64,000 nucleotides of DNA, from contig NZ_JAALAA010000011.1 in the NCBI RefSeq assembly GCF_011045035.1, positions 62,001-126,000 on the forward strand. The letters run 5' to 3'. The position numbers were made by a program, and so were the translations under genes. Origin of the DNA: Nocardioides turkmenicus (GTDB taxonomy: Bacteria > Actinomycetota > Actinomycetes > Propionibacteriales > Nocardioidaceae). Positions 35,517 to 44,379 of the stretch are shown here, piece by piece (positions within the stretch are counted from its first letter, which is position 1; each line of letters starts with the position of its first letter). The notes under the pieces were generated by a model, which was not told where the DNA came from, did not search any database, and was given only the letters and a program-made list of their open reading frames with translations.

Positions 35517-36206
35517 TCAGCGGCCGACCAGGCCGGTCTCGTAGGCCAGCACCACGAGCTGGACGCGGTCACGAGAGCCGGTCTTGGCCAGCAGCCGGCC
35601 GACATGGGTCTTCACGGTCGCCTCGGCAACCACGAAGGTCTCCGCGATCTCGGTGTTGGACAGGCCGCGGCCGACCAGCGTGAGCACCTCGCGCTCACGC
35701 TCGGTCAGCCCGGCCAGCCGCTGCTCGGCGGCAGCCGGCGCGGCGGTCGAGGGGGCCGAGGCGGCGAAGTGCTCCAGCAGGCGCCGGGTGGTGCTGGGTG
35801 CGACGACCGAGTCGCCGGCGTGCACGGTGCGGATCGCGGTGAGCAGGTCCTCGGGGCGGGCGTCCTTGAGCAGGAACGCCGCGGCGCCGGCGCGGATCGC
35901 GGCGAAGGCGTACTCGTCGAGGTCGAACGTGGTCAGCACGATCACCCGCGGTGCGCCCTCGCGGCCGGCGATGAGGCCGGTCGCCTCGACCCCGTCCATG
36001 CGCGGCATGCGTACGTCCATCAGCACCACGTCCGCCTCGGTGCCGTCCTGGGTGATCGCTGCCACGGCCTCCTGGCCGTCGCCAGCCTCGCCGACGACGC
36101 TGAGGTCGGGCTGGGAGTCGATGAGCATCCGGAAGCCGGCGCGCACCAGCTCCTGGTCGTCGACGAGAAGGACGCGGATCGTGGAGCCAGTCATAGCGCC
36201 AGTCAT
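35517..36206 (-). CDS. LuxR/NarL-family response regulator
   Basis: The 229-residue protein has a receiver domain (IRVLLVDDQELVRAGFRML, phospho-acceptor Asp64 in VVLMDVRMPRMDG, Lys in AAAFLLKDARPEDL) and a C-terminal LuxR helix-turn-helix (LTEREREVLTLVGRGLSNTE). The ATG at 36206 overlaps the histidine kinase stop (ATGA), which favours this start over ATG 36194. It is the partner of the DesK-type kinase encoded upstream. Targets cannot be read from sequence. Confidence 0.92.
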   Translation of the reverse strand: MTGAMTGSTIRVLLVDDQELVRAGFRMLIDSQPDLSVVGEAGDGQEAVAAITQDGTEADVVLMDVRMPRMDGVEATGLIAGREGAPRVIVLTTFDLDEYAFAAIRAGAAAFLLKDARPEDLLTAIRTVHAGDSVVAPSTTRRLLEHFAASAPSTAAPAAAEQRLAGLTEREREVLTLVGRGLSNTEIAETFVVAEATVKTHVGRLLAKTGSRDRVQLVVLAYETGLVGR

Positions 36207-37429
36207 ATCAAGGGGAGTTTTGCGTAGACGCGGAAGCCGCCGCCGGGCGCCGGGCCGGTCTCGAGCGTTCCGTTGTGGGCGGTGATCCGCTCCTCCATCC
36301 CGACCAGTCCGAGCCCGCCGGAGCGGCTCGCGTCCGCGGCTGCGCCGCGGCCGTCGTCGACAACCTCGATCTCCAGGCCGCCGCCACCGGCCGTCACGGT
36401 GACCCGAGCTGCGGCGCCGGGGCCGGCGTGCTTGCGTACGTTGCTGAGCGACTCCTGCACCACCCGGTAGGCGGTCAGCGCGACGCCCTCGGGCACGGCG
36501 AGGCCCGGCTCGGGGAGGGTCGCGGCCAGCTCCATCCCACCGGCCCGGGTCTCCTCGACGAGCGTCGCGATGTCGCCCAGCCGCGGCTGCGGACGGGTCA
36601 GGGTGTCGCCGTCGCGGAGCAGGCCGAGCAGCTGCCGCATCTCCGTCAGCGCCTCCCGCGCGGTCTGGGCGACGGTCTCCAGCGCCTTGGGCGCCAGGGT
36701 CGGGTCCTGCTCGGCGGCATAGCGGGCACCATCGGCCTGCACCACGATCACGCTCAGCCCGTGGGCGACGACGTCGTGCATCTCGCGCGCGATCCGCGCC
36801 CGCTCCTGGGTCGCGCCGAGCTCGGCACGCTGCTCGGCCTCACGGCGCAGCTGCTCGTTGCGCTGGATCAGGGAGTCGACGTACGCCGCTCTGGTGCGCG
36901 CGAGCGCACCCAGCGCCCAGGCGGCGACCGGGAAGGTGGCGAGCGAGAGGACGACCGGGACGTACGTGCTCCAGTTGATGCCGTCCTGGGGCTCGCCGTT
37001 GGTGGTGGCGTCGACCGCCTGCATCCAGTCGTGGGTGCCGAGCACCGAGCCGAGGAGCCCCACCGCGAGCGCGGCCAGGCCCCAGCGCGGGCTGGCGTAG
37101 CGCGCCACCGAGTAGACCGCGATCGGGTAGGAGACCTGCGAGACCAGCGGGTAGTCGATGAGGAGAACCTGCAGGCCGCACGCGCCGGCCACGATCGCGT
37201 AGACGATCACCGGGTGGCGGCGGCGCCACAGCAGCGGCACGAGCTGGAGCACCACGAGCACCAGGTCGGCGACGTGGCTGGTGCTCGTGACGTCCTTCGC
37301 GGCGCCGCCGTTCACCATGACCTGGATGGCGTAGAACGGGATGATCAGGAACAGGGTGCCGGCGAGCATGACGTCGAACCACCATCGCCCACGCGGGCCG
37401 AGCCGCCAGGGGCGCACCAACTCCTCCAC
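36203..37429 (-). CDS. DesK/NarL-type sensor histidine kinase
   Basis: The 408-residue kinase has about six hydrophobic segments in residues 18-178, a coiled-coil-like linker, a HisKA_3 domain with phospho-acceptor His218 in ERARIAREMHDVVAHGLSVI, and a HATPase domain (VQESLSNVRKHAGPGAAA, VVDDGRGAAAD, SGGLGLVGMEERI). No extracellular domain of size is present, so it probably senses a membrane state or a hydrophobic signal. The GTG at 37429 is the start. Confidence 0.9.
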   Translation of the reverse strand: MEELVRPWRLGPRGRWWFDVMLAGTLFLIIPFYAIQVMVNGGAAKDVTSTSHVADLVLVVLQLVPLLWRRRHPVIVYAIVAGACGLQVLLIDYPLVSQVSYPIAVYSVARYASPRWGLAALAVGLLGSVLGTHDWMQAVDATTNGEPQDGINWSTYVPVVLSLATFPVAAWALGALARTRAAYVDSLIQRNEQLRREAEQRAELGATQERARIAREMHDVVAHGLSVIVVQADGARYAAEQDPTLAPKALETVAQTAREALTEMRQLLGLLRDGDTLTRPQPRLGDIATLVEETRAGGMELAATLPEPGLAVPEGVALTAYRVVQESLSNVRKHAGPGAAARVTVTAGGGGLEIEVVDDGRGAAADASRSGGLGLVGMEERITAHNGTLETGPAPGGGFRVYAKLPLI

Positions 37430-37573
37430 AGGCCCACCGTAGAGGAGCCGAGGCGGTCACGACGTCAGCCCGGGGACGGATGTCAGGGTCAGACCGCGGG
37501 CGGACTAGAATCCAGAGGCTGGCAATGGATCTGGCATCGGTGTCTGGGTTGGATGACTGGGGTTGGAGGACTC

Positions 37574-38323
37574 GTGGAGGCAGTGCGCTACGTCGCGATC
37601 GGTGACTCGTTCACGGAGGGAGTCGGCGACGAGATGCCCGACGGTCACGTGCGCGGTTGGGCCGACCTGGTCGCGCAGGGCTGGGCGGCCTCGGGGACCC
37701 GGGTGGAGTACGCCAACCTCGCCATCCGCGGGCGCCTGATCCGCCCGATCGTCGAGGAGCAGCTCCCCGCCGCGCTGGCGCTGAAGCCGACCCACCTCTC
37801 CTTCAACGGCGGCGGCAACGACATGCTCCGCCCGAAGGCCGACGCGAACGCGATCGCCGACCAGCTCCAGCCCGTGCTCGAGGCCTGCGACGCCAACGGG
37901 ATCACCCTGATCCTGCTCTCCGGCGCCAACCCGTCGGCCCGGCTCCCCCTCGGCAAGGTCTTCCAGCGCCGCGGCGACGAGCTCTGCGACCTGGTCGAGC
38001 AGCGGGTCGCCCACCGCGACGACATCGTGCGCGCCTACAACTGGCCCGACACGACCCTTATGGACGGTCGCTTCTGGTCCGAGGACAGGCTCCACATGAA
38101 CGCCCGCGGCCACCACCGCGTCGCCGCCCGCGTCCTCGACTCGCTCGGTGTCGACGTCCCCGAGGGCTGGTGGGACCTCGACTTCGAGGCCGTCGAGGGC
38201 AAGAAGGGCCTGGCCTACTACCGCGAGTTCGTCGGCCCGTGGATCCACCGCCGCCTCACCGGCCGCTCCTCCGGCGACGGCCGCACCGCCAAGTTCCCCA
38301 CCTGGACGGCGATCGCCGGCTGA
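37574..38323 (+). CDS. SGNH/GDSL-family hydrolase
   Basis: The 249-residue protein has block I YVAIGDSFTEGVGD (nucleophile Ser), block III FNGGGNDMLRP and a C-terminal DRLHMNARGHHRVA region with the Asp-x-x-His dyad (DRLH). It has no signal peptide, so an intracellular esterase or acyl-hydrolase is likely. GTG 37574 has TTGGAGGA immediately upstream; an in-frame ATG at 37553 and GTG at 37583 are alternatives. It ends close to the convergent helicase gene. Confidence 0.85.
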   Translation: MEAVRYVAIGDSFTEGVGDEMPDGHVRGWADLVAQGWAASGTRVEYANLAIRGRLIRPIVEEQLPAALALKPTHLSFNGGGNDMLRPKADANAIADQLQPVLEACDANGITLILLSGANPSARLPLGKVFQRRGDELCDLVEQRVAHRDDIVRAYNWPDTTLMDGRFWSEDRLHMNARGHHRVAARVLDSLGVDVPEGWWDLDFEAVEGKKGLAYYREFVGPWIHRRLTGRSSGDGRTAKFPTWTAIAG

Positions 38324-38324
38324 A

Positions 38325-38352
38325 CGCCGAGGCGTCACCGGCGTCGGCCGAG
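38325..38352. repeat. Half array of 21-bp repeat family A
   Basis: Cores CGCCGAG (38325-38331) and GGCCGAG (38346-38352) are 21 bp apart and share the GGCGTC/GGCGGC and CGTC features of the full arrays at 17.1 and 41.1 kb. The inverted half is missing. The element begins 1 nt after the SGNH stop, and the helicase stop codon lies 17 nt past the last core, where the 18-nt array centre would end. Confidence 0.65.
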
Positions 38353-38369
38353 GCGGCACGTACGAACGG

Positions 38370-41087
38370 TCAGGACCAGTGGCGGCGGATCACGGCGGTG
38401 ACGTCGAAGGGGTCGGCGCCTCGCTGGGCGGCCAGGAGGCCGGCGCCCTCGGGTGAGCCGGTGTAGAGCAGGCCGGAGCCGCCGACCCAGTGCTCCCAAG
38501 CGGCGCGGTACGCCTTCGCGTCAGCAGCGCGACGGCCGAGGGCAGTGGGGACGGCGTGCCAGGTCTCGGCCTCCGCGGCATGGCGGCCAGAGACGCCCAG
38601 CCGCAGCCGCGCCAGCGGGTCCAGGTCGCCGACGACCGGGCGTGAGACCAGGTAGCGGGGCGCGGCGATCGGCGCCAGCGCCTCCTCGAGCGAGGTCGCG
38701 AACAGCGCCGACTCGGCCTCGGGTACGCCGACCAGGTGGAGGCGGTAGCTGCCGTCGGAGTCCACCGCGATCCCGAGGGCATCGGCTCCGGCCGACGTCT
38801 GGCCGGTCGTGTTCAGCGCGTCGGCAACCGCTGCGCCGACGGCTCCGACGCTCGGTCGTCGTCGCAGCTGGGAGGCGATCCGGGTGCCGTCGCGATAGAC
38901 GTACGCCGCCCAGAGTGCCCACAGGCCGCCGGCGGCCCCACCAACGGCCCCCATCACTGCGCCAGCGGCACCGGAGACCAGTGCTTGGACCAGCCCGATG
39001 CTGAGCAGGACTGTGGCGGCGAGGACGGCCTTCGCCGGCAGCCGCCACTCAGGCACCCGGCCCTCCAGCAGCCGGAACCCTGGCGGCCGCGGAGCGAGCA
39101 CGACTCCCGCCGGCGCGCGCAGCGCACCGGCCCGGCGGAGGCGGATCCGGACGGTGCGGCCGGCGACGTCGGCGTACGGCTCCCCGATCCGCCACCGCTC
39201 CCGGATCGCCGCGCGGTCCTCCGAGCGGGTGACCATGCGGGCGTTGATGGTGTCGAAGTCGGACTCCGGCGGGGCGGCGTACGGGGAGAAGGACTCGTCG
39301 ATGTGGCCGACGCCGTCGACGACGGAGCCGTCCTCGTCGGCGCCGAAGAAGCCGGTGTGCTTGCGGACCAGCCGCTTCCAGTCGTTGTCGCCGCGCGGAT
39401 GCTCCTCGTCGACACAGACCACGGTCCAGTTGACGGCGACCTTGTCGGGCCGCTCCGGATCCGTACGCAGGGACCGCCCGCGCAGCTGCACGACCGCCGT
39501 CGTGGTCGTCGCGGCGGTGAGGTCGACGATCCCGGTCACCGACCGGGCGTCCCAGCCCTCCCCGAGCAGGCCGCGGGTTCCGACGAGCACCCGGCAGCCG
39601 CCGGCCTCGAAGAACCGGGTCACGTGCGCGACCCACTGCCTGCTCGTCCAGCGCCCCAGGAGCGTGGCGTACGCCTCCCCCGGCTCGACCACCAGACCGC
39701 CGGCCAGCGCCGGGTCGGTCTGCGCGATGTGCGCGACCAGTGCGGCCAGGGTCGCCGGCGGACCGGCGACGGTGGCGCCGGTGACCAGCAGGACGTCGTC
39801 GTGGGACGCGCACAGGTTCGCGAGCACCGCCCGCGCGGAGCCGGACTGCTCCGCGATCACGCCGCGGAGATCGACCGGCAGCGTGGCCGAGGCCCGCTCG
39901 TGGTCGGTCACGACCAGCAGCCGCAGCGAGTCGCCGTGGGCGAGGCGTTCGTGGTCGACGATGGCGGCGGTCGCGGTCGTCTTGGCCTCCGAGCGCGCCA
40001 GCACCCGGTCGACCGGTGACCGACCGGACCGGATGCCGCGCCGGGTCAGCGAGTAGCCGACCGCGGGCAGCGCCTGCTTGATCGCGGCCAGCGCCTCCTG
40101 GTCGGTCGCGTCCTCGGAGGAGAGAAGATGTCCCCGCACCCAGTCCCCGATCAGCGCCACCCAGTCCTCGGCGGACGGGTCACGACGATGGGCCTCGGTG
40201 AGAGTCGCGCCCTCGGGCAGGGCGAGCAGCCCTCGGTGGTGGGCTCGCAACGCCGCGGTGGCGAGATCCGGCGACGCCTTGTCGAGCTCGGCCCAGGAGG
40301 GCGCGCCCGCCGGCCGCGCCACGAACCTCCGGTCCAGCCAGGTCAGGAACGGCACGCTGCCCAGATCGGCCGAGGTCAGCGCGGTGAGCAGCTCCTCGAA
40401 CCGCTCCGCGCTCCCCCGCAGCCACTCGCGCTCGGCCGGCGTCGGCGCGGTCAGCCACACCAGGTCGGCGAACGGCGCCAGGTCGCCCTCGCGCACCACG
40501 GCCGGGATCGAGGTCGAGAAGACGATCTCGCCGAACAGGGTCCCGACCAGCGCGGACTCCTCCTTGGTCAGCGCCTCGGGCGGGGTCGCGGTCAGCCCCA
40601 GCACCCGCGCGTCCGGGAGCAGCTGCAGGATCTCGCCCAGCAGCTCTCCCCAGACCTCGAGCAGGTGGTGACACTCGTCGAGCACGAGCAGCAGCGGCCC
40701 GGCGGTGCGTAGCGCCGAGACCAGCGCCCGGCCGTTGTCGTGCAGCCTGGCCAGGTGGCTCTCCCCGGTCTCCGCCTCGTCGTCGGGGTCTCCGAAGACC
40801 GCGACCGACTGGTAGGTCAGCGACGTCAGCGGCGCGTCCAGGTCGCGCGACGGCGACGCGTGCAGGTCCCGCGCGGCCGCCTGGCGCAGCCACTGTCCCT
40901 GGATCGCCGTGTTGGGGCTGAGCACCACGACCTTCGCCCCGTCGTCGATCGCCTCCCGCGCGGTCTCCAGCCCGACGAGCGTCTTCCCCGCACCCGGCGG
41001 CAGCACCACCCACGCCCGCGACCGCCCCGCCTCCCAGGCCGCGCTCAGGGCCGACAGCGCACGCTGCTGATGAACACGGAGCCTCAC
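38370..41087 (-). CDS. SF2 DEAD/DEAH-type helicase with predicted transmembrane segments
   Basis: The 905-residue protein has SF2 motifs in residues 1-545: Walker A LPPGAGKT (29-36), Walker B DECH (137-140), motif III TATP (166-169), motif V LVGTRGLLGEGWD (501-513) and motif VI QLRGRSLRTD (534-543). Residues 200-500 are not recognised as a known helicase insert. At about 685-731 there are two hydrophobic helices (LAATVLLSIGLVQALV, then a Gly/Ala-rich helix ending LWALWAAYVYR), followed by 170 residues of unknown type. A membrane-tethered helicase is unusual. The gene is bracketed by family A repeats. GTG start; no ribosome binding site is evident. Confidence 0.82.
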   Translation of the reverse strand: MRLRVHQQRALSALSAAWEAGRSRAWVVLPPGAGKTLVGLETAREAIDDGAKVVVLSPNTAIQGQWLRQAAARDLHASPSRDLDAPLTSLTYQSVAVFGDPDDEAETGESHLARLHDNGRALVSALRTAGPLLLVLDECHHLLEVWGELLGEILQLLPDARVLGLTATPPEALTKEESALVGTLFGEIVFSTSIPAVVREGDLAPFADLVWLTAPTPAEREWLRGSAERFEELLTALTSADLGSVPFLTWLDRRFVARPAGAPSWAELDKASPDLATAALRAHHRGLLALPEGATLTEAHRRDPSAEDWVALIGDWVRGHLLSSEDATDQEALAAIKQALPAVGYSLTRRGIRSGRSPVDRVLARSEAKTTATAAIVDHERLAHGDSLRLLVVTDHERASATLPVDLRGVIAEQSGSARAVLANLCASHDDVLLVTGATVAGPPATLAALVAHIAQTDPALAGGLVVEPGEAYATLLGRWTSRQWVAHVTRFFEAGGCRVLVGTRGLLGEGWDARSVTGIVDLTAATTTTAVVQLRGRSLRTDPERPDKVAVNWTVVCVDEEHPRGDNDWKRLVRKHTGFFGADEDGSVVDGVGHIDESFSPYAAPPESDFDTINARMVTRSEDRAAIRERWRIGEPYADVAGRTVRIRLRRAGALRAPAGVVLAPRPPGFRLLEGRVPEWRLPAKAVLAATVLLSIGLVQALVSGAAGAVMGAVGGAAGGLWALWAAYVYRDGTRIASQLRRRPSVGAVGAAVADALNTTGQTSAGADALGIAVDSDGSYRLHLVGVPEAESALFATSLEEALAPIAAPRYLVSRPVVGDLDPLARLRLGVSGRHAAEAETWHAVPTALGRRAADAKAYRAAWEHWVGGSGLLYTGSPEGAGLLAAQRGADPFDVTAVIRRHWS

Positions 41088-41102
41088 CCCGCGAAGCGTA
41101 GT

Positions 41103-41218
41103 CAGCGAGACGTCAGCCGCGTCGGCCGAGGCGTCGCGTACGTCGGCCGACCGGGCAGCCGAGTGCCATCTCGGCCGACGTACCTGACGCCTCGGCCTGC
41201 GGCGCTGACGCCTCGGCG
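41103..41218. repeat. Mirrored 21-bp repeat array (family A), 3 + 3 units
   Basis: Cores at 41103 (CAGCGAG), 41124 (GGCCGAG) and 41145 (GGCCGAC) face cores at 41170 (CTCGGCC), 41191 (CTCGGCC) and 41212 (CTCGGCG). All intervals are exactly 21 bp and the inner cores are separated by 18 nt, identical to the 17.1-kb array. Perfect arms include GTACGTCGGCCGA with TCGGCCGACGTAC. It lies between the thioesterase stop (5 nt away) and the helicase start, both on the minus strand. Confidence 0.85.
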
Positions 41219-41222
41219 GGGG

Positions 41223-41648
41223 TCAGCGGTCGACGCGCGCGATGGAGCCCTGAGCCGCGGCGACGAGGACCTCGGAGCCGTCGGCGGCGACGGTGAAGAC
41301 CTCGCAGCGGGTCAGCGCGTTGCGGCTGGTGTGGTGGACGACCTCGGCGTACGCCCGGAGGTGGTCGCCGTTCGACGGCCGGAGGAAGTCGATGGAGAAA
41401 CCACGGGTGAGCACCTGGGGCCCGAGGATCGTGCCGGCGGCGAAGGCGAGGGAGTTGTCGGCGGCGTACGACAGCACTCCCCCGTGGACCGTGCCGAACT
41501 GCTGCAGCAGGTCCTCCCGCAGCGGGATCCGCAAGGTCGCATGGCCGTAGCCGACCTCGCCGACCTCGACGCCGATCAGTCTGCTGAAGGGCTGGTTCGC
41601 GAGGATCGCCTCTGCCTCGGAGGCCGTCACCCCAGGTGTCTCTGCCAT
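41223..41648 (-). CDS. Hotdog-fold thioesterase (PaaI-like)
   Basis: The 141-residue protein contains the PaaI/YbgC-type hotdog core (GVEVGEVGYGHATLRIPLRE, FGTVHGGVLSYAADNSLAFA, RGFSIDFLRPSNGDHLRAYA). The HGG segment and the following acidic helix position carry the active site of acyl-CoA thioesterases. The substrate acyl-CoA is unknown. The start ATG 41648 follows the MFS gene's stop by about 25 nt, so both may be co-transcribed. Confidence 0.85.
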   Translation of the reverse strand: MAETPGVTASEAEAILANQPFSRLIGVEVGEVGYGHATLRIPLREDLLQQFGTVHGGVLSYAADNSLAFAAGTILGPQVLTRGFSIDFLRPSNGDHLRAYAEVVHHTSRNALTRCEVFTVAADGSEVLVAAAQGSIARVDR

Positions 41649-41673
41649 GGCGGAAAACCTACCGGCCCACGCC

Positions 41674-42885
41674 TCAGGCAGCCGTGGCGAAGGCCGCCTC
41701 CGACTCCGGGTTGCGGGCGACCGAGCGCCGGGCGAGGGAGAAGGCGACCGCGCCGAGGACCGAGGTGACCACCATGGTGATCGCGAGCGGCACCGCGGTG
41801 TGCTCGCCGGCGACCGCACCGAGCGGCGATGCGAGGCCGCCACCGAGGAACATGATCCCACCCATCAGCGCCGATCCGGCGCCGACCGAGGGGCGGGCCT
41901 GCTCGATGGCCAGCGCGCCGGTGTTGCCCATGATCAGGCCGACGGAGGTGGTGACGACCACAATCGGCAGCAGGATGAGCACCTTCGGCACCGGCAGCAG
42001 CGCGACGACCAGCACGGACAACGCCGCCAGGGCCATCACCGGCTGTGCCGAGCGGATGATCCGGGCGGGGTGCACCTGGCGCTTGGCCAGCCGCGCCGAG
42101 ACCAGCCCGGCGACGGTCAGGAAGGCGGCGTTGACGGCGAACCCGATGCCGTACACGGCCGCCGACGTCCCGATCACCGACTGGTAGAGGAACGAGGAGG
42201 AGGAGACGTACGTCATCAGGGTGGCGAACGTGAGCGACTGGGTCAGCGTGTAGCCGAGGAAGGCGGGCTTGGCGAGGAGGCGGCCGAGGTCGGCGTACTC
42301 GACCCGGCTGCTGCGCCGCTCGGCCGGCAGGCTCTCCCGGATCACCAGGAGCACGACCACGACCTGGAGGACGGCGATCGCGGCGACGATGCCGAGCACA
42401 CCCCGCCACGGCACGAAACCGGCGATGGCGCCGCCGATCACCGGGGCCAGGATCGGCGCGATCCCGCTGATCGACATCATGATCGACATCGCCCGGGCGG
42501 CGGCGAAGCCGTGGAGTACGTCGGCCACGATCGCCCGCGCCATCACGATCCCGGCCGCGGCGGCGAGCGCCTGGACGAAGCGGGCCGCGATCAGCAGCTC
42601 GACGGTCGGTGCCAGCGCGGCCAGCACGCCCGCCACCGCGGCCACGACCGAGCCGATCAGCAGTGGCTTGAGCCGTCCGAAGCGGTCCGAGATCGGCCCC
42701 CACGCGATCTGTCCGAGCGCGAGCCCGATCAGGAACGCGGTGAGGGTGAGCTGCACGTTGCTGGCGGCGGCGCCGAGGTCCGAGCCGATCTGCGGGAAGG
42801 ACGGCAGGTAGAAGTCGATCGCAAGCGGCGCGGAGGCCGAGAGCAGGGCGAGCGCGAGCAACAGCCGCGGCGGGACTGACGTCAC
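41674..42885 (-). CDS. MFS multidrug efflux transporter (Bcr/CflA type)
   Basis: The 403-residue protein has 12 predicted transmembrane segments, motif A-like GPISDRFGRLKPLL and the drug:H+ antiporter-1 pattern (LAIDFYLPSFPQIGSDLGA at the N-terminus, characteristic of Bcr/CflA). GTG 42885 has GGAGGT 8 nt upstream; longer in-frame readings lack a site. The exported compound is unknown. A TauD-type dioxygenase and a transhydrogenase lie next, but no shared role is apparent. Confidence 0.85.
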   Translation of the reverse strand: MTSVPPRLLLALALLSASAPLAIDFYLPSFPQIGSDLGAAASNVQLTLTAFLIGLALGQIAWGPISDRFGRLKPLLIGSVVAAVAGVLAALAPTVELLIAARFVQALAAAAGIVMARAIVADVLHGFAAARAMSIMMSISGIAPILAPVIGGAIAGFVPWRGVLGIVAAIAVLQVVVVLLVIRESLPAERRSSRVEYADLGRLLAKPAFLGYTLTQSLTFATLMTYVSSSSFLYQSVIGTSAAVYGIGFAVNAAFLTVAGLVSARLAKRQVHPARIIRSAQPVMALAALSVLVVALLPVPKVLILLPIVVVTTSVGLIMGNTGALAIEQARPSVGAGSALMGGIMFLGGGLASPLGAVAGEHTAVPLAITMVVTSVLGAVAFSLARRSVARNPESEAAFATAA

Positions 42886-42956
42886 CGAGGGGACCTCCGG
42901 AAGAGTCTGGTTGAAGAAGACAACCAACTGAACGTCGTAGCCCCGCCGGGCATTCC

Positions 42957-44240
42957 TCACCAGAGCGTGATCGACCTCTCGAAGATCCCGGTCAGGTCCT
43001 CCGCCGACGGCTGCTTCGGGGCGGTGGCGAGCAGCCGCTGCTGCTTGAGCGCGCCCTCGACCAGGTCGGGGATGTCGCCGGCGCCGTAGCCGACCTCGCC
43101 GAGGCCCGCGGGGATGCCGATGTCGCGCATCAGGTCGGATAGCACCCGGGGCAGCAGGTCGCGCGGCTCGACCGACGACTCGTCGAAGCCGGGCGCCAGC
43201 AGCCGGGCCGCGTGCAGATGCCGCTCGGGGGCGGCGTCGAAGGTGTAGCGGAACGCCTCCGGAGCGGTCAGCGAGACCGCCATCCCGTGCGGCACCAGCG
43301 GCTCCTCGCCCGGATAGTCCGCCGGGTGGAAGTCCCGTACGCGTCCCGCGATCGGGTAGGCGTTGGCGTGCGGGATGTGCACCCCGGCGTTCCCGAAGCC
43401 CAGGCCCGCGAAGGTCGCCGCGAACGCCATGTCACCGCGCGCGAGGACGTCGTCGCCGTGCGCGACCGCCTGCCGGAACGAGCCGGCCAGCAGGGACAGC
43501 GCCTTCTCCGACCACATGTCGGAGATCGGGTTGGCGCCGCAGTAGGGCACCCGCTGGGCGGGCTCCTTGCGGTCGTACGAGGTGTAGGGACGGGCCGTGT
43601 AGCTCTCCAGTGCATGACACAGGATGTCCATCCCGGACGCGGCCGTCACCCCGGCCGGCTGGGTCATCATCAGGTCCGGGTCGACGACGGCCAGCGTGGG
43701 CCGCAGGCGCGCGTGCGAGATCCCGGTCTTCACCTTCAGCGACAGCACGTCGAGCACGCACACGGTCGTCGACTCCGCGCCGGTGCCGGTGGTGGTCGGC
43801 ACCGCGACCAGCGGCAGCAACGGCTTCGCGGGCGCGAGGCCACGACCGACCGGTGCGTTCAGATAGTCCTCCAGCGAACCGTCGTTGGTGGTCAGCAGGT
43901 TCACCGCCTTGGCGGTGTCGATGCTCGACCCGCCGCCGACCGCCACGATCGCGTCGAACGGCCCGTTCTCGCGGGCGAACTCCACCGCCGTCCGCATGCT
44001 CTCGTCGGTCGGCTCGACATGGACGCCGTCGAAGACGACGGCCTCGACGTCGTACGTCTTCATCTGCTCGGCCACCCGCTGCGGCAGTCCCGTGGTGGAG
44101 ATGCCGGGATCGGTCACCACGAGGGCTCGGCGGGCGCCGAGCGAGGCCAGGTCGTAGCCGATCTCGGCCGATGCGCCGGTGCCGAACTTGAGCTGTGGGG
44201 AGCCATAGGTGAACACGGTCTCGGATGTGGCGAGCGTCAT
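42957..44240 (-). CDS. Hydroxyacid-oxoacid transhydrogenase (iron-type alcohol dehydrogenase family)
   Basis: The 427-residue protein has the Fe-ADH NAD-binding motif AIVAVGGGSSIDTAKAVNLL, the GTGAESTTVCVLD strand and the metal-binding histidine region ASGMDILCHALESYTARPY plus GNAGVHIPHANAYPIAG. The N-terminal ETVFTYGSPQLKFGTG resembles ADHFE1/HOT enzymes, which couple 4-hydroxybutyrate oxidation to 2-oxoglutarate reduction. A maleylacetate reductase or general alcohol dehydrogenase cannot be ruled out. ATG 44240 is chosen. It is divergent from the TauD-like gene. Confidence 0.8.
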   Translation of the reverse strand: MTLATSETVFTYGSPQLKFGTGASAEIGYDLASLGARRALVVTDPGISTTGLPQRVAEQMKTYDVEAVVFDGVHVEPTDESMRTAVEFARENGPFDAIVAVGGGSSIDTAKAVNLLTTNDGSLEDYLNAPVGRGLAPAKPLLPLVAVPTTTGTGAESTTVCVLDVLSLKVKTGISHARLRPTLAVVDPDLMMTQPAGVTAASGMDILCHALESYTARPYTSYDRKEPAQRVPYCGANPISDMWSEKALSLLAGSFRQAVAHGDDVLARGDMAFAATFAGLGFGNAGVHIPHANAYPIAGRVRDFHPADYPGEEPLVPHGMAVSLTAPEAFRYTFDAAPERHLHAARLLAPGFDESSVEPRDLLPRVLSDLMRDIGIPAGLGEVGYGAGDIPDLVEGALKQQRLLATAPKQPSAEDLTGIFERSITLW

Positions 44241-44316
44241 GAGCGCACGATATCCACCGGCCCCCACTCCCATCATTGTGCGGAGCGCCCAAACGTCACG
44301 TGAGACACCCGTGGTC

Positions 44317-44343
44317 TTAAGTCATGTATTTCACTAGACTTAA
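44317..44343. promoter_or_regulatory. Inverted repeat TTAAGTC-N13-GACTTAA
   Basis: TTAAGTC (44317-44323) and GACTTAA (44337-44343) are perfect 7-bp arms in the AT-richest part of the 139-bp divergent gap between the transhydrogenase and the TauD-like gene. The downstream arm overlaps TAGACT, a possible -10 hexamer for the TauD-like gene. A repressor site is likely, but no regulator is encoded beside it. Confidence 0.5.
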
Positions 44344-44379
44344 TCCATTCCCAAGCGACGCCACCCGAGGAGACCACGC

